Shown piece by piece: positions 1 to 11,639 of a stretch of 64,000 nucleotides of DNA (its first letter is position 1; the number at the start of each line of letters is the position of its first letter). The stretch is taken from positions 1,942,001-2,006,000 of the forward strand of contig NC_134167.1 of assembly GCF_033958435.1 (NCBI RefSeq). The letters run 5' to 3'. Both the position numbers and the translations under genes were made by a program. Source of the DNA: Carettochelys insculpta. Its lineage: Eukaryota > Chordata > Testudines > Carettochelyidae. The notes beneath the pieces were generated by a model that saw only the letters and a list, made by a program, of their open reading frames with translations, was not told the DNA's origin and did no database searches.

Positions 1-2460
1 GCTTGTGACTCAGAAAATCTTAGTTACATTCCCAGTGCTGTCACTAACTGTCTGCGTCCTTTCTTGTGTTTTATGCCCCTTGGCTAACACAGCAATCAAA
101 CTACTGCCTTACTTCCACCTTTTGTCTCCTTACACTCTTCATGGGGACCACCTGCTCTTACTACAGACGTTCAGGCCTCACTCCCATATGTGCTCACCCC
201 TTTCTTGCCTGGCCAGGCCGCAGCAGGGTTCACCTCCCATCCCTATTCATGCTGTGGGTGGCAGGAGCTGGGGGGGCCTGGCAGCCTGCTCCACTCCACC
301 GAGTCGCACCCTGGCTCGCTGCACCTGGTGCTCTGGGTTGGCGGGAACTCAGGCACTCTGCTTCCTGCCACAGCTGAGGAGCCACCCACAAGGGGCTGGG
401 AGGGTGGTAAGGGAAAGTGGAGCAGGAAGGTACAGATGCAATGAGTTACCAGATAGTTGGAACTTAAAATGATCCTTATGATCTTCTTGGTTTTTGAAAT
501 TCTATAACTGGTAAAGTGCTACTGAAAATCAGGTTTATTTCTTGACTGATGGAGGCTGGCTACATTCTCTCTCTTGCTCAGCATTCCAAGAGTAATGATG
601 GAGGAGCCATGGGGATGAGGCCCTCCAATCTCTGTTGAGCAGGAGAGGCTGGTTTCCAATGGCTGGGCACAAATGCCTTTGCTTACTCTCAAGCCCAGGC
701 CAATCTGCGGAGGTTGAACACTTGCCTAAAAAACGCAATGCTCTGCTTGTGAGCTGGTCAAATAATTGCGGTGGGAATGGCCGAGGGGGATGGTGGGAGC
801 CAAGGAGCAGAATGGAAAAACCCAAGTAAGGGAAAAAGCCCAGAGAGAAGGCACTATGACAAACAAGTGAGCAATCCTCCAATGCACAGAACAGCCTCAC
901 CGCCTGCTCATTTCAGCGGAGAGCTGAAAGCACAAATAAGCCCCTTGATTTCCACAAGAGTTCGATGCCCTCTGCAGAGTGCAGGCTGTGCTCAGCATGT
1001 TGGGAACAGTGTGAGGAAAGCAGCAGAGAAATTCTAAGGAGAACGACATGTGGTCTGCAGACCCTCTGTGTTTGGTGCTAATCTAGATGTGGGGGCTCGC
1101 TCTTCAATCTCCAAAATTTACAGCAAATGCCCTTCAGCCAAGACAGTTACCTTCAGGCTGAGTTTCAGCTGAGCGAGCCTTGTGTCCGGCTGCTGGCCTG
1201 CTCGGCAGCCAATGAGCCCAGCTGCACTGCTTTGGAACCCACTGAGTAGCCACAGCCTGGCCCCCAGTTTAACAGCCAGGCTTAGAGGCCATACTCCCAG
1301 AGCAGATCAGTGGCCACTCACTGTACACCAAGCATCCTGCCTACAGCTGGGCTTGGTCTTCTCCAGACCTTGCTTATGCTCCTTCTTGGCTTCACTCGTT
1401 GCCTCTCCTTAGATTGTTTCCAGGACTCTACCAGCACTGCACACAGATCTAGCCAGTCGGCATGGCTGCCAGCAAGCCGGTCAGCTACACCTGGATATAA
1501 ACTTGGGTTTGAATGATGGGTGGAAAAGGTACAGAAAGGCACAGTAGTTTTGCAAACCCTACAGCACAGGGCTGGGTTCCACACTGCCTGACATCCTACA
1601 TAGCCATCCCCACCTGGGCTTGTGATTAGGATGCTAGTCTGGAGCATTAAAGGGGTTGGGGGATCCAAGCCGCTACCGTTACCCAGGCGGGACTGAGGGT
1701 TGGCTGTCCCTAACCCCAGCCCTTCTACCCAAGACTCGGCCCCTTCCAGGGCCCAGAGAGGACCCCCCAGTTGCACATTGCCTAAGGCCCCACAATGTCT
1801 GTCCCCAGCCCTGGGACGCATACACATGGATTCCAACCCCAGCTGAATGAGCAGCTCAGAAAAACTAAGACAGGGAATAAAAATCCCTGATAGGGAGAAA
1901 TTATGCTGTTTGGGCTCTTGGGCAAGGCTTTCAAGACATAAGCAAGAGACCCAGTGTTCAGCCTAGATTAACCCTAAGGGACGAATGGAACTTGCTTATT
2001 AGAGAAAGCATTACCGTGTCAAATATGCTACTGTAACTCACTGATGTGTGTATGTTTACCTGCTATAACCTTGCAGATAACTCATTTCCCTCACCTAGTT
2101 AACAAATCTCAGATAGTTTATTATACGCTTGGCCACAAATATTGTCAACTGAGTTGTGGTAAGTGACTGGTCCTTTGAGCCTGGGAGAAACCTGAGTATG
2201 TGTGTGTGAGTGTGGACTTAAGTGACCATCTATTACAAAGGGCCAGCAGGCCTAGGTGACATAAAAGTGCCTAACAGGGGTGGCTGACTCTTCATAGTTA
2301 GGCTGTTACAATGCCCGAGGAGCTTGAACTTGATAATTGGACAGTGAAATCTAAATACAGAACTCTCAACAACTTTTAGGTTTCTCCTGTTTCTTAACAT
2401 TGTGCAGGACAGACTGACAGCATGTATGGCCCAGGTCCTCTGTAGGCAATCACGCAGTCA
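1..2460. other. Unassigned sequence, no gene seen
   Basis: No repeat family or exon was recognised. A GC-rich patch lies at about 200-420. The open frames here (up to 172 aa, minus strand) overlap each other in several frames, have no recognisable motif and look like chance frames. Confidence 0.5.
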
Positions 2461-2794
2461 GGCTATGTCTACACAACAGCACAATTCCTGAATAAGCTAT
2501 TCGGGAAGAGGTATTCTGGAATAGCTTATTTCAAAGTAGCCCAGCTGTGCACCAAATGCATTTGGAAATAGTGCTCAGCTAGAGCATCCATACATAGAGC
2601 CCATTTCACAATAGAGCCATTGGACACGCTATGGCTTATTTCGAAATAGGCACTGTTCTTCATACAGTGAGGTTTACCAATTTCGAAATAAGGTATCCAC
2701 TATTTCAAAACAGCAGCTGCGTTGTGTAGATGCTCACAGTTATTTCAAAATAGTGGCTGCTATTTCGAACTAACTTCGCAATGTAGCTCTACCC
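2461..2794. mobile_element. Non-autonomous TIR transposon (TTCGAA-rich family)
   Basis: The left end reads GGCTATGTCTACAC and the right end is an imperfect inverted copy ending in CTACCC. The flanks carry a 3-bp direct repeat TCA (2458-2460 and 2795-2797). The interior has repeated TATTTCGAAATA-like palindromes. No transposase frame is present, so it is a MITE. A 3-bp target duplication suggests a PIF/Harbinger-type mover, but this is inference from duplication length only. Relatives lie at 39859, 44995 and 47231. Confidence 0.7.
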
Positions 2795-2797
2795 TCA

Positions 2798-4014
2798 GTG
2801 CGCAGCTAGCCAGTTCACATTGGGGTGAGTTACTCCCCTCTGGCAGGGAGCTCCCATCTTTGTCTCTATCATCAGGGTTCGTGTGGTGATCTGAATTCTA
2901 AGATATAAGGCAGTGTTATGCAGCCACCATCAAATAAGAATGTTTTGTTTTCCTCTAACTTCTGTATTTTATGAACATAAAACCAAAAACATCCGCAGTG
3001 GTAGCCTGTTTTGGAACTTCTGTCATCTCCCATCACTGTTGAGAAGTCAAGTTTATGTTCCTGTGATTATGTGGTTTCCCAAATGATTCTCAGACTTAGA
3101 AATTTAAAGCATAGAGCCAGTGTGAGTCATACTGGGCAGAATTATGATCACTTCTGCAACATGGGGGATTTGCCCACTGCTTTCAGATAAAACAAGGATT
3201 ACTGGAAACTGGCTGTCTGCAGGGCAGGTAGAGTGCTAGCACGTAAACCAATAGGATGCACACATTCTTTTCTTTGCAGACAATCCCACTGGGGCAAATC
3301 TTGCCCCACTGAAGTTAACAGGAGTTTTACCCTGGACTTTTGTGGAGCTAGGATTTTGACCATTGACTCCAGATATTAATTCTGGGATCTACCTTCAGCA
3401 TATTGTGAGCTCACTGCCCCTGTTCACTTAGTCTTAGGGCTTTATCTGATAACAAAACAAGCCCAGCCAAATATTCGAAGGGTTTGCAATGGCAAGTGGT
3501 TTAAGTGTGCCTCTGTGGCCATACTAAATCTGCCGAACATCCTTTTATTGCTAATGCTACTTGAGCCAATTTCTGGTCCCATTATAGTCAGCTGCAAAAC
3601 TCAACTCCAGTGCTTGCAGAGCTTAACCCTTGTAAATTTGGATCTTATATATTGCCCACAGGTGCAGCGCTTACAGTTCATCAAAATTTTCCTTCCACCA
3701 GTCCCAGTTTCCAGGAATCTGTTTTTATATTAACAAATTTCTTCAAATCAGCTACAGAAAGTGTGAGTTGCTCTTAATGCTTAAGTCTTTACTAGTGCTT
3801 ATAAACCTTTATAAGCAAACCTCCACTGAGATATGGTTGTTTTACTTCAAAAACTGCTCTATATAGAGAATAATGATGAAAGTGAGCTCAAAATATGAAT
3901 CAAACATATTGTTTGTATTAGGGTAGCAGCAAAAGGCCTCAAAGGAGATCAAGTGCCCTTATTCTTGACATTCTGCACAGATACATAAATGTCGTGGGAG
4001 ACATCGTGCGTATA
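2798..4014. other. Unassigned sequence, no gene seen
   Basis: AT-rich sequence with no recognised repeat or exon. Confidence 0.4.
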
Positions 4015-4065
4015 TACACAAATGTCGTTCTTGCTCCAAAGAGTTTACAATCTAGAGCAAAGAAA
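4015..4065 (+). repeat. Short relic of an old interspersed repeat
   Basis: The phrase 'ccaaagagtttacaatctag' matches the tail of relics at 16615-16725 and 41385-41475. All three share a stretch that normally reads as a lost-copy LINE/SINE 3' portion in amniotes. The family is not identified. Confidence 0.35.
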
Positions 4066-4549
4066 TAGTATTAGCCCAGTGCTGCAGATAACTGCAGCAC
4101 TTTGACAGACTTGTGTAAGCATACACAGGAATTCAGTCTAGGTTTCTGGAAAATGTATAGAGTATTGTCTTTAGGGCCACGGCCATCTACAACTCTTGGT
4201 TGCGCAATGCCTAGAAAAATGGGGCCCCATTCTTGGTTTCCTTAGGCACTCCCATGATTAACGTGAGAGGCACAGACCATCCCCTTTTCTTTCCCCACTT
4301 GGTGAGCAAAAATAAAGGACAAACAAAAATCTAATGGAGTTTTTGCTTTGTAAAACCACGTGAGGTTCTGCCAAGGACAATTCAACTCCCAGTGTGTTTC
4401 ATATGCACTATGTGACAAGAGCCATGCAGTTGAGATTAGAAATGGTGGTGTTCTCTCTTACATGATATGGGTTAAATTATGCCTTCTGAAGTGCAGGTGA
4501 GAGTCTAGTGCCAGGACAAAGCATGAAGGCCCTTGATTCCCTGGAAGAC

Positions 4550-4640
4550 CTTTGTGTAGAAGGAAGCTAACGAGTACTCACTGGTGGTAGGCTCTCAATT
4601 TAGAGCAACCCTTGAGCTGTGTAACACTGACCAGGGTTTG
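4550..4640 (+). repeat. Unclassified repeat, copy 1 of 2
   Basis: About 75 bp here (GTGTAGAAGGA...CTCACTGGTGG...TTAGAGCAAC) recurs at 10135-10210 with roughly 85-90% identity by eye. Similarity stops on both sides, so this is the end or core of an interspersed repeat I cannot name. Confidence 0.5.
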
Positions 4641-4815
4641 AAAGCCCCCCACGATCAGAAAGACATATTGCCTCCCTTGTGCACCTCAGCAATGTTCAAG
4701 CAATCAATTCCCCGCTATATTGGGCAGGTGCATAAACTTACAGTTCTCCAACTACTCCTACGCAGGCATTGCATCTCCTCCTTCTGTCTTGACCTCTTTT
4801 ATGAAGCTTTATTTC

Positions 4816-5010
4816 AGAGGTTCTCAGGACCAATGATGTGGTGGCCTCAGAGTGCGACCACCAACTCTCACTGGTGCATGCTCACAAGGCTTTTTCTTAA
4901 AATGCTTATTGGCATCAGTAAAAACCAAGAGGCACAAATGCCCAAATCACTGAAACTCATTGACCAGCTACACATTGAACCTGTGTCATCCTGCACCCTT
5001 TGGACCTGAC
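4816..5010 (+). mobile_element. Possible hAT-like DNA transposon fragment
   Basis: The start CAGAGGTTCTCAGGACC resembles a hAT terminal sequence (CAGRGGTTCTCA). No matching right end is visible, so this is at best a truncated copy. The 141-aa open frame running through it has no hAT transposase motif. Confidence 0.3.
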
Positions 5011-5124
5011 CAGTGCCAGATGAGAGAATTTGCCAGACCAGAGGAGGTCAATATTTTCTAGCACATGACCCACACTTCCACTGCTTACTTGGCTCTTAGA
5101 AAACATTTAGGGGTCAATTGCAGC

Positions 5125-5288
5125 TAAATAACAGCACAGAACACTGAGGGCCAGGCCTGGTGGCTGTAAGCAAACTCATGGGACTGCAGGAAACTTGGCT
5201 ACACCCATGATGAGTGTTTGCCCGGCCAACTAAAAACATGCTGGATGTTGCCAGATGAGGGAGCTCCAGATTAGAGAGGTTCAACCTG
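5125..5288 (-). mobile_element. Tc1/mariner-like MITE, 5' part
   Basis: Read on the minus strand it starts TACAGGTTGAACCTCTCTAA at a TA dinucleotide and continues in parallel with the plus-strand copy at 51378-51575, sharing TGGCAAyATCCAG, GTTGGC and CATGGGTGT.GCCAAG. No transposase is present. Placement in Tc1/mariner rests on the TA target and the terminal sequence. Confidence 0.55.
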
Positions 5289-5299
5289 TAGTAAGTCTG

Positions 5300-6470
5300 C
5301 TGTGAAAAAAGCAATATTAATAAACATACAGGTATTACTTTTCACAGCAGCCCTAGAAAGTCTGGGGACAAATTAAGTGCTGGATGGATGACTGCAGGAG
5401 GCAATGGTGCCAGAAGGACTGGGTTTTGTGATTGGCTAAGGAGGCAGTGGGGGTGGGGGGACAGAGCCCCAGGCTGGAGCCTGAAGCCTCAAGACCAGAA
5501 CCTGCCTGCCCACAACCACAAGGCTGAAGCCCAAATTCTGATCCCCAGCACCCCAGGAAAGGTGGGAAACTCAGCAGCTGTCCAAGCTTTGCTGGAAGCC
5601 TCAACAACCAACCCTAACCAGGAGCACCATGGTGGGTACTGCTCCCCCTAGCATCCCCATCACAGGCCAGGAGGCTGCAGCCATGAGAAAAGCCCTGCAT
5701 TTGAGAAAGGCTGCTTTAGTTTCCTACTCAAACTGAGACCTTACTGGAGAATACAGTTGGGATATGAAAATTGGCTATTTGAACCCCCAGCTGCTTTTAA
5801 AGACAACTGTTTTCAAAGAGAAAGAGTCTCCCCTCCATGAATGTGGAGAGGTTTGTTTGTCTTACGTTTCAGTGTTCAGCTACTGCCAAATCTGCCTTTG
5901 TATATTCATCATGAATCCAGAGGCACACAAACCTCTTACTTTATGATTCACTCCCCCTCTCTAATTCCCAAACTAGCAGGATTTTTTCTGAACATAACAG
6001 CTGGATTAAGCCTGTGTTATTTGGGTTAGAATAAATATTCTATTGGGACTGATCTGTACTGCTTTCTGGCTGAGCTTTAATGTGCTTGATTGGCATTCAC
6101 GGTTTGTAGCGAATGCTAGGTACTGCTCCCTTTTGTTATGCCTGTGTAGCTGACTGTTTAGATGCTTTAGTGAATGCATTCACTCAAAAATAAAAAAGAA
6201 GCTCCACTCTGTGCTATCTCCCCTCCCCCTCCTATTTCTTCTACAGAGATTGAAGGATGCATACTTATTCAGCTCTGTACTGTCAGAACGCATCAGGTAG
6301 TGCTGCTAGTGGCATAAATGTCATTGACACTGGATTGATTTGAGAACACCTGGGCTACGGCCAGAGCTCACAAATGCTTGCTAGGATACAGCAGAAAGAC
6401 CTTGCATTGGTTCTCAGAATAAGAAAAGGCACTGGTGTTGTGTTCGCCCTGGCTGAGAGGTTCTCTCTGA
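5300..6470. other. Unassigned sequence, no gene seen
   Basis: No exon or repeat was recognised. A GC-richer stretch lies at 5390-5660. Confidence 0.4.
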
Positions 6471-6473
6471 CAG

Positions 6474-6558
6474 GCAGTGTGAGGTAATGGATAGAGCACA
6501 GATTGGGTAGCAGATCTCGATTCTAGTCCTGGTTCTGCCTCTGATCTGCTGTTCAAAA
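6474..6558 (+). repeat. CORE-SINE/MIR-like relic, 5' part
   Basis: The order 'gtaatggatagagcacag', then 'ctagtcctggttctgcc', matches the tRNA-related head of MIR-type SINEs. It is heavily decayed and may be the head of the relic that follows. Confidence 0.5.
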
Positions 6559-6624
6559 GCAGACAAGCCAGTCTTCAGTTCTTCAGGATCCCGCTCTCTG
6601 CGAGAAAGGATTGTATAGGGCTTG

Positions 6625-6840
6625 GTCTCACAGAAGACTTGGGTTAAAATCTCTGCTCCATCACAGACTTCCTGTGTGATGTAGGATAAGTCATGTGGGC
6701 TTAGAGGCTAAAAGGCATTTAGACTATTGGGGGTATTAGGCTCCTATGTATCAGTGATCACGTGGGACTTGATTTTTCTGTGCCTCCATTTCCCATCTGT
6801 AAAATGGGGATAATACTACTTGATTACTTTCTGAAAGTAA
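6625..6840 (+). repeat. CORE-SINE/MIR-like relic
   Basis: The sequence holds the MIR-type succession 'gacttgggttaaaatctctg', a 'gtcatgtgg' equivalent of the gtcact step, and 'cccatctgtaaaatgggga'. The 3' stretch is the clearest part. Decay is high, as expected for an ancient SINE. Confidence 0.65.
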
Positions 6841-6844
6841 ATTA

Positions 6845-8080
6845 GTTCCCCAGTACTTCTGTAAGGCTCACTGATAAGAGGCTCATATGGTCAAACAAGG
6901 TGAAACGCAGCCATATCCTTTAGCTCGTCCCTCGAATAAACTGATGAATGGTGGTATTCTCCTCGCTCACATTGTGAGAGCGCCTAAAGGTTACAACAGG
7001 GAGGGACCCTTTTGTATTGGGCCCTGTACAATATGTATTTCAAAGGAGGGTGTCTCTGTTTCTGGGTTAGTGAATCCTCAAGGGCACAGTCTATTGTTCT
7101 ACGCAGTGAATCTCCAGCCTACGTCTTAGCACTTGGCCATATTCATTCATAGAGTAAGTTACTGAACCCAGTGATGTTAATTTGGCCTATTGATCACAAT
7201 GGGGTTCCAAAATATACTAAGATGACAATTTGGCTCAGCAAACTCCCATTCAACTAGTCCTATATCAAGCAATATTAATTGCTGAAGAATGTAATAGGCT
7301 GCTACTAAATCATCTACATTCAGAAACATAGTTCCACATGTGCTTTACTTGAAACATATTCTTTGATACCTTCCCAAACTGACATGGACTTAAGTATATG
7401 TGTAAAGTTAAGTGCTTTGCTGCATTGAGGCTTTAAAGCCATTAACACAAACACTCAACTTATTTGCCATGCACACTCCTGGCTAGGGTTAAAGAACATT
7501 GGCAGAGGACTGTGGCATGAAGCTTGATCGATGCCAAATCCGTGCTCTGAATAAACAGGGAGTTTCTCTCTGGAGGTTGACAAATTGACCCCTTTCACAA
7601 GGACAGAACATACAAGAAATATTTAGCAAATGAAAAGATAAATGAGGAAACAAACTTGTGTGAATTTGTTCAGCTCAAACATTAAAACTCTCGTGTTGCA
7701 TTAAGGATGTTCATCTTGGAGGACAGTTTATATTCTCAGCTGGTTTTCAGCCCCCTGATCATGCCATGTCTAATCGTCCCAAACGTGCACACACAGCTGA
7801 TCAGAATTAAACCAAGCATGCTGCATAAACACTCAGCCAAAGTTGAAACACTTTCTAAGTTGAAGCTGAAACCCGAATGCAAACATTTCTGATCCTGTGG
7901 ACGAATTTCACCCCCACTTGCAGAGGACCTGACAGCCCTACTGGAAGGCCTATTTTGAGGAATTACATAATTCATGTATGACCTTGTGCTGGTCACAGGC
8001 ACAAAAGAAGATCTGATTCCTGCCCTACCTTATTCAGTCTCCTCTTGAGCAGCACCCAGTTCCTGCTGCATTGGCTCCAG
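6845..8080. other. Unassigned sequence, no gene seen
   Basis: No recognised repeat or exon. Open frames are short and overlapping. Confidence 0.4.
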
Positions 8081-8084
8081 GGTA

Positions 8085-8210
8085 TTTAAAAGTCAATACA
8101 AGTGAAGTAATTTCTCTTATTGGACCAACTTCTGTGTGGTTGAATCTAACAAGCTCTGTCTAGCTTGAAAGCTTCTCTCTCTCTCGCACAGCACTTGATT
8201 AAGAGTACCC
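8085..8210. mobile_element. Palindromic PLE-like tail, fourth subfamily
   Basis: The left half (about 8090-8148) reads on the minus strand as a tail with AGAAGTTGGTCCAATAAGAG. The right half (8150-8205) reads on the plus strand as AGCTCTGTCTAGCTTGAAAG. It has the inverted-arm layout of the window's PLE palindromes. AAGCT (8151-8155) can pair with AGCTT (8162-8166), followed by GAAA at 8167-8170, which resembles hammerhead stem II plus the GAAA box. The CTGANGA box is missing. Assignment to PLE is inference. Confidence 0.45.
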
Positions 8211-8458
8211 CACTCACTCTTTCCGTCCAGTGGGCAGAAGAGACATTTCAGAAGCCACGCCCGCACAAGAAGTGCATCAGCATTATAGGAATGCAGGCAT
8301 ATCAAACCAGCCAAGCACTCCTCATGTAGAAGTAGCTTAAATTAGTCTATCTGCACTTTGCACCAGTCTAGTAAATCTATCTTGATTCTGCCAGTATACC
8401 TGCATCTACTCATGGGATTTCTGTTAACACAGTTAGGTCCATCAGGAGTCATACCTGA

Positions 8459-8757
8459 GGGCAGGTCTACGCTTAGGGAAAAAAGTCAACTGAAGATACA
8501 CAACCACAGAAGTATGAATAGCGTAGCTGGTGTTGACATACCTTAAACCTAATTTCTGCTGCATCCCCACAGCAGGAGGTCGACGGTAAAACCTCTCCCA
8601 TTGACTTCCCTTACTCCTCGCAACTCAGGGGAGTACTGGGGTCAACAGGAAAGCAATGAGCAGACCATTAGCCTGCCCCCACTAGACCTCCCAAATCAAC
8701 CCCCAGGCGATCGATCTTGGAAGTGTTGGTCACCGATTAAGTGGAGACAAGCCTAAC
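8459..8757. mobile_element. Non-autonomous TIR transposon (GGGCTTGTCTACAC family)
   Basis: The left end is GGGCAGGTCTACGC; the right end is the inverse form GGAGACAAGCC. TGA flanks both sides (8456-8458 and 8758-8760) if a 3-4 bp indel at the right junction is allowed. The interior is related to the element at 28158-28428 (AATAGCGTAGCTG / GCAACATAGCTGAAG). No coding frame. Confidence 0.6.
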
Positions 8758-8759
8758 TG

Positions 8760-9595
8760 ACACAACCATGCCAGCCAATGTGTGTAGCACAGATAGAGCC
8801 AGGAAAAGGCGCAGGAAAACCTGCAATTGATATTTAAGAATAAAACGTGCTCCCTATGAAGCTTGCTTCCCAACCCCCATTCGTGAAAAGACAGCTGATG
8901 AGAAATACAAAGGCCTAAATCCCTTCCTAAACTCTTGGAATGAACGGGGACTTTAGAGCTGTCTAGAAAATTCGCTATTGTAACGCTGAATTGTCATTTA
9001 TACAGATAACACGATCATCTCTTTTTCAGTTCACTAAGCTCCTAACCTCAACGATAGCATGTAGCAAGGGATGCATTTCCATTTCAAAGTCACCAAAACA
9101 TTCATGAATATTTTTCTCATTCTTTGCTCAGCTTTTACCTTCTGAATATCTTTTCTCATATCAGTTCTTAAATGCCTCACCTCGTACTCTTCAACTCTAG
9201 ATATAGCACTGCAAGACAAGGTGGCTTTCTATTTGCAGTCTGGCTGTCATTCTATCAGAGTAGGGGAAGTTATCTACATGAAGAGATGTACGTGCTGGCA
9301 TGCTGATTTAGATAATCGAGTGCAAATGGCTGCATGGAACTAGTTCTCTTTAAAGCAGATTTGTTGTAGTTTAGCTTAAGTCAGTTAGCAAATCATCATC
9401 ATCATCAACTGTGGGGACAGAGCTCGTTGGAAGGAAATAATGAGGGAGGTTTCAGACACCATCTTTCCCTGTCCAGTGCAAAGTGGCTTAGTTTCTGTAG
9501 ACTAGCTCCACACCAATCTACTATATCTATCCATTCTTTGTGGGCCTGCCTCGCCTATTTGAACTGTCCGTTAAGCCAGATACCAGGGCCATGAT
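8760..9595. other. Unassigned sequence, no gene seen
   Basis: Only a short ATC repeat at about 9393-9408 was noted. Confidence 0.4.
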
Positions 9596-9599
9596 TTAT

Positions 9600-9995
9600 C
9601 ATTTATTGTTCATTCTCTAGATGTGCCTGAATAGCTTTAACTTCTGTTGTATAACCTTCTGCGGTAGGTTCACTTTTGGCTGTATCTTTCTATACAGTTC
9701 CTCATTGGCGACCTTCTGCATCCATCTTATTCTCAGGATTTTTTTTTTATAACTTCTCCTCTCGAATGCCAATATCCTTCTGTTTGAATCTTCTGTTACT
9801 GTCCATGCCTCACATCCATACAACATGCTGCTGAACACACATTTTCAAGACGCTCTGCTTTGTTCCTCAGCTGATCGCTTTGCTTTTCCAGATCTTATCA
9901 ATTGCCTTCAATCTCACTCTTGCTTTCACTACTCTAGTGGCTATTTCCCTTTTACAGTCTAGATCACACGTCATTTTGATCCCCTGATAAAAGCT
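9600..9995 (-). pseudogene. RTE-like LINE ORF2 C-terminal fragment
   Basis: On the minus strand the frame at 9838-9617 reads SSMLYGCEAWTVTEDSNRR, then RILAFE and NEELYRKI. This LYGCE.WT...F.RR.YK.ILRI.W...V.NEEL order is the conserved region after the reverse transcriptase in RTE-type and related non-LTR elements (often annotated as craniofacial development protein 2-like). Upstream on the same strand, to about 9995, the family signal continues but with stops and frame changes. No RT catalytic motif remains. It is a 5'-truncated dead fragment. The exact clade is uncertain. Confidence 0.6.
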
Positions 9996-10134
9996 AAATC
10001 CCTAGATGGATTTAGGTGCCTGATTTCGACGGATGTTGGGCATTTCAATCTTTTTTTTAGGATCTGGGCCAGGATTAAGATAAAATAAAATGAATGTTCA
10101 CACAACAGTTTACGTAAACTTAGCTAAACAGATC

Positions 10135-10210
10135 CTGTGTAGAAGGACGCTAGTGAGTGCTCACTGGTGGAGGGCTCACAACTTAGAGCAACCCCGAGCT
10201 GCTGTAACCT
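10135..10210 (+). repeat. Unclassified repeat, copy 2 of 2
   Basis: Pairs with 4550-4640 over about 75 bp (shared CTCACTGGTGG and TTAGAGCAAC). Flanks are unrelated. Confidence 0.5.
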
Positions 10211-10304
10211 TTCACGCACATGCCTAGTTTACCAGCTTTTCATCATAATCATCCTAGTAATATTTTACTTTTTTTTTGTTTTGTTTTCTGCTTATTATTT
10301 CATT

Positions 10305-10833
10305 GACTCGGCTGGAGTAGCATGTCCAGTTCTGGGCACCGCAGTTCAAGAAAGATGTGGAGAAATTAGAGAGGGTCCAGAACAGAGCGACAAGAATGAT
10401 TAAAGGTCTAGAGAATGTGACCTATGAAGAAAGGCTGGAAGAACTGGGCTTGTTTAGTTTGGAGAAGAGAAGACTGAGCGGCAACATGATAGCGGTTTTC
10501 AGGTATCTAAAAGGGTGTCTTAAGGAGGAGGGAGAAAACTTGTTCCTTTTTGGCCTCTAAGGAGAGAACAAAAGGCAATGGACTTAAACTGCAGCAAGGG
10601 AGGTTTAGGTTGGACATTAGCAAAAAGTTCCTAACTGTCGGGGTGGTCAAACAGTGGAATAAATTGCCAAGGGCGGTTGCAGAATCTCCATCTCTGGAGA
10701 TACTTAAGAGCAAGTTAGATAAATGTCTATCAGGGATGGCTTAGACAGTACTTGGTCCTGCCATTAGGGCAGGGGGCTGGACTCGATGGCCTCTCGCGAT
10801 CCCTTCCAGTCCTAGTATTCCATGATTCTATGA
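10305..10833 (+). mobile_element. CR1 LINE 3' end (ATTCTATGA subfamily)
   Basis: The fragment encodes the end of CR1 ORF2: [20 protein letters not shown] and [19 protein letters not shown], then after a frameshift near 10550 VVKQWNKLPRA and ILKSKLDKCL. It ends in the CR1 3' UTR with CTCGATGGCCTCTC and ATTCTATGA at 10825-10833. It is 5'-truncated, as is normal for CR1, and non-functional. Its nearest relative in the window is 18880-19414. Confidence 0.92.
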
Positions 10834-11375
10834 AAAGAAGTATATTCAGAAAAGCTCTGTGGCTTGTGTGATACAGGAGGTATATTTGATCCCTGGTGGC
10901 TTCATAATTATGAACTGGGACTTGTTTTTTCCCCTACATTTCATTTTGAGTTTTGGTTTGGACTCTTCACACCAAACTCAGTTTTGAACAGGAAAATACT
11001 AAGGGTCACGTTCTCTGGCCCACTATGGCCACTTTGCACTGTGAAATGATCAGCTAGAGAAAAGCAGGGGAAAATCTGCCCACATCAGGAGAACTATCTA
11101 GGTCTGTCCACATCTTAAAGACTCCTGTACCAGGTGTCTCTTAGCTGCTGTGGTAAGGGGAACAGCTGTGACAACTTGGCCTGCAAGTATAGCCTGACAG
11201 TTTATGAACTGAACTCTCAATCTATTGTAAATATGGATGGGAACAAGTAAAGAAAACTGGACAAACTTTTTAGCCCTAAGCCCATGGTGATACAGAACAA
11301 AGACTGTTAGAATGAAGCTTCTGAAAAACAGAAGGTGTAGAACTGGCCATTTTAAGAGACCAGAATAGGTGTGTT

Positions 11376-11612
11376 GACTGCCAGGCCCAGGCCCAGGCCC
11401 ACCAAAAGGGGGAGCAAGGAGGGCAATTGCACTGGGCCCTGGAGATTCAGAAGGGCCCAGAGCCCCCAGCCATGGGCCCCTTTGAATTGCTGCCGGAGTG
11501 CTGCTCTGTGAAATGGGAGCAGGCATGTGCACCTCAGCCTGGGTGGTGCTACGAGCTGACAGCCTGAGGCCCCGCCCCTTACGGAGCATGGAGCCAGGTC
11601 CCCTGCACCTTG
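11376..11612 (-). repeat. GC-rich repeat with GCAATT..AA.GGGCCC core
   Basis: On the minus strand it contains GCAATTCAAAGGGGCCCAT, followed by GGGCCTGGGCC near its end. The same core occurs at 20318-20415, 57378-57660 and 59030-59235. A short GGCCCA tandem lies at 11383-11402. The 203-aa minus-strand frame crossing this block is a by-product of the GC-rich composition. Confidence 0.5.
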
Positions 11613-11639
11613 CCCCACCAAGACTCTTGACGATCAAAT

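Noticed and set aside
1318..1836. 172-aa minus-strand open frame
   Set aside because: No recognisable family, overlapped by plus-strand frames of similar quality, and no promoter or splice evidence.
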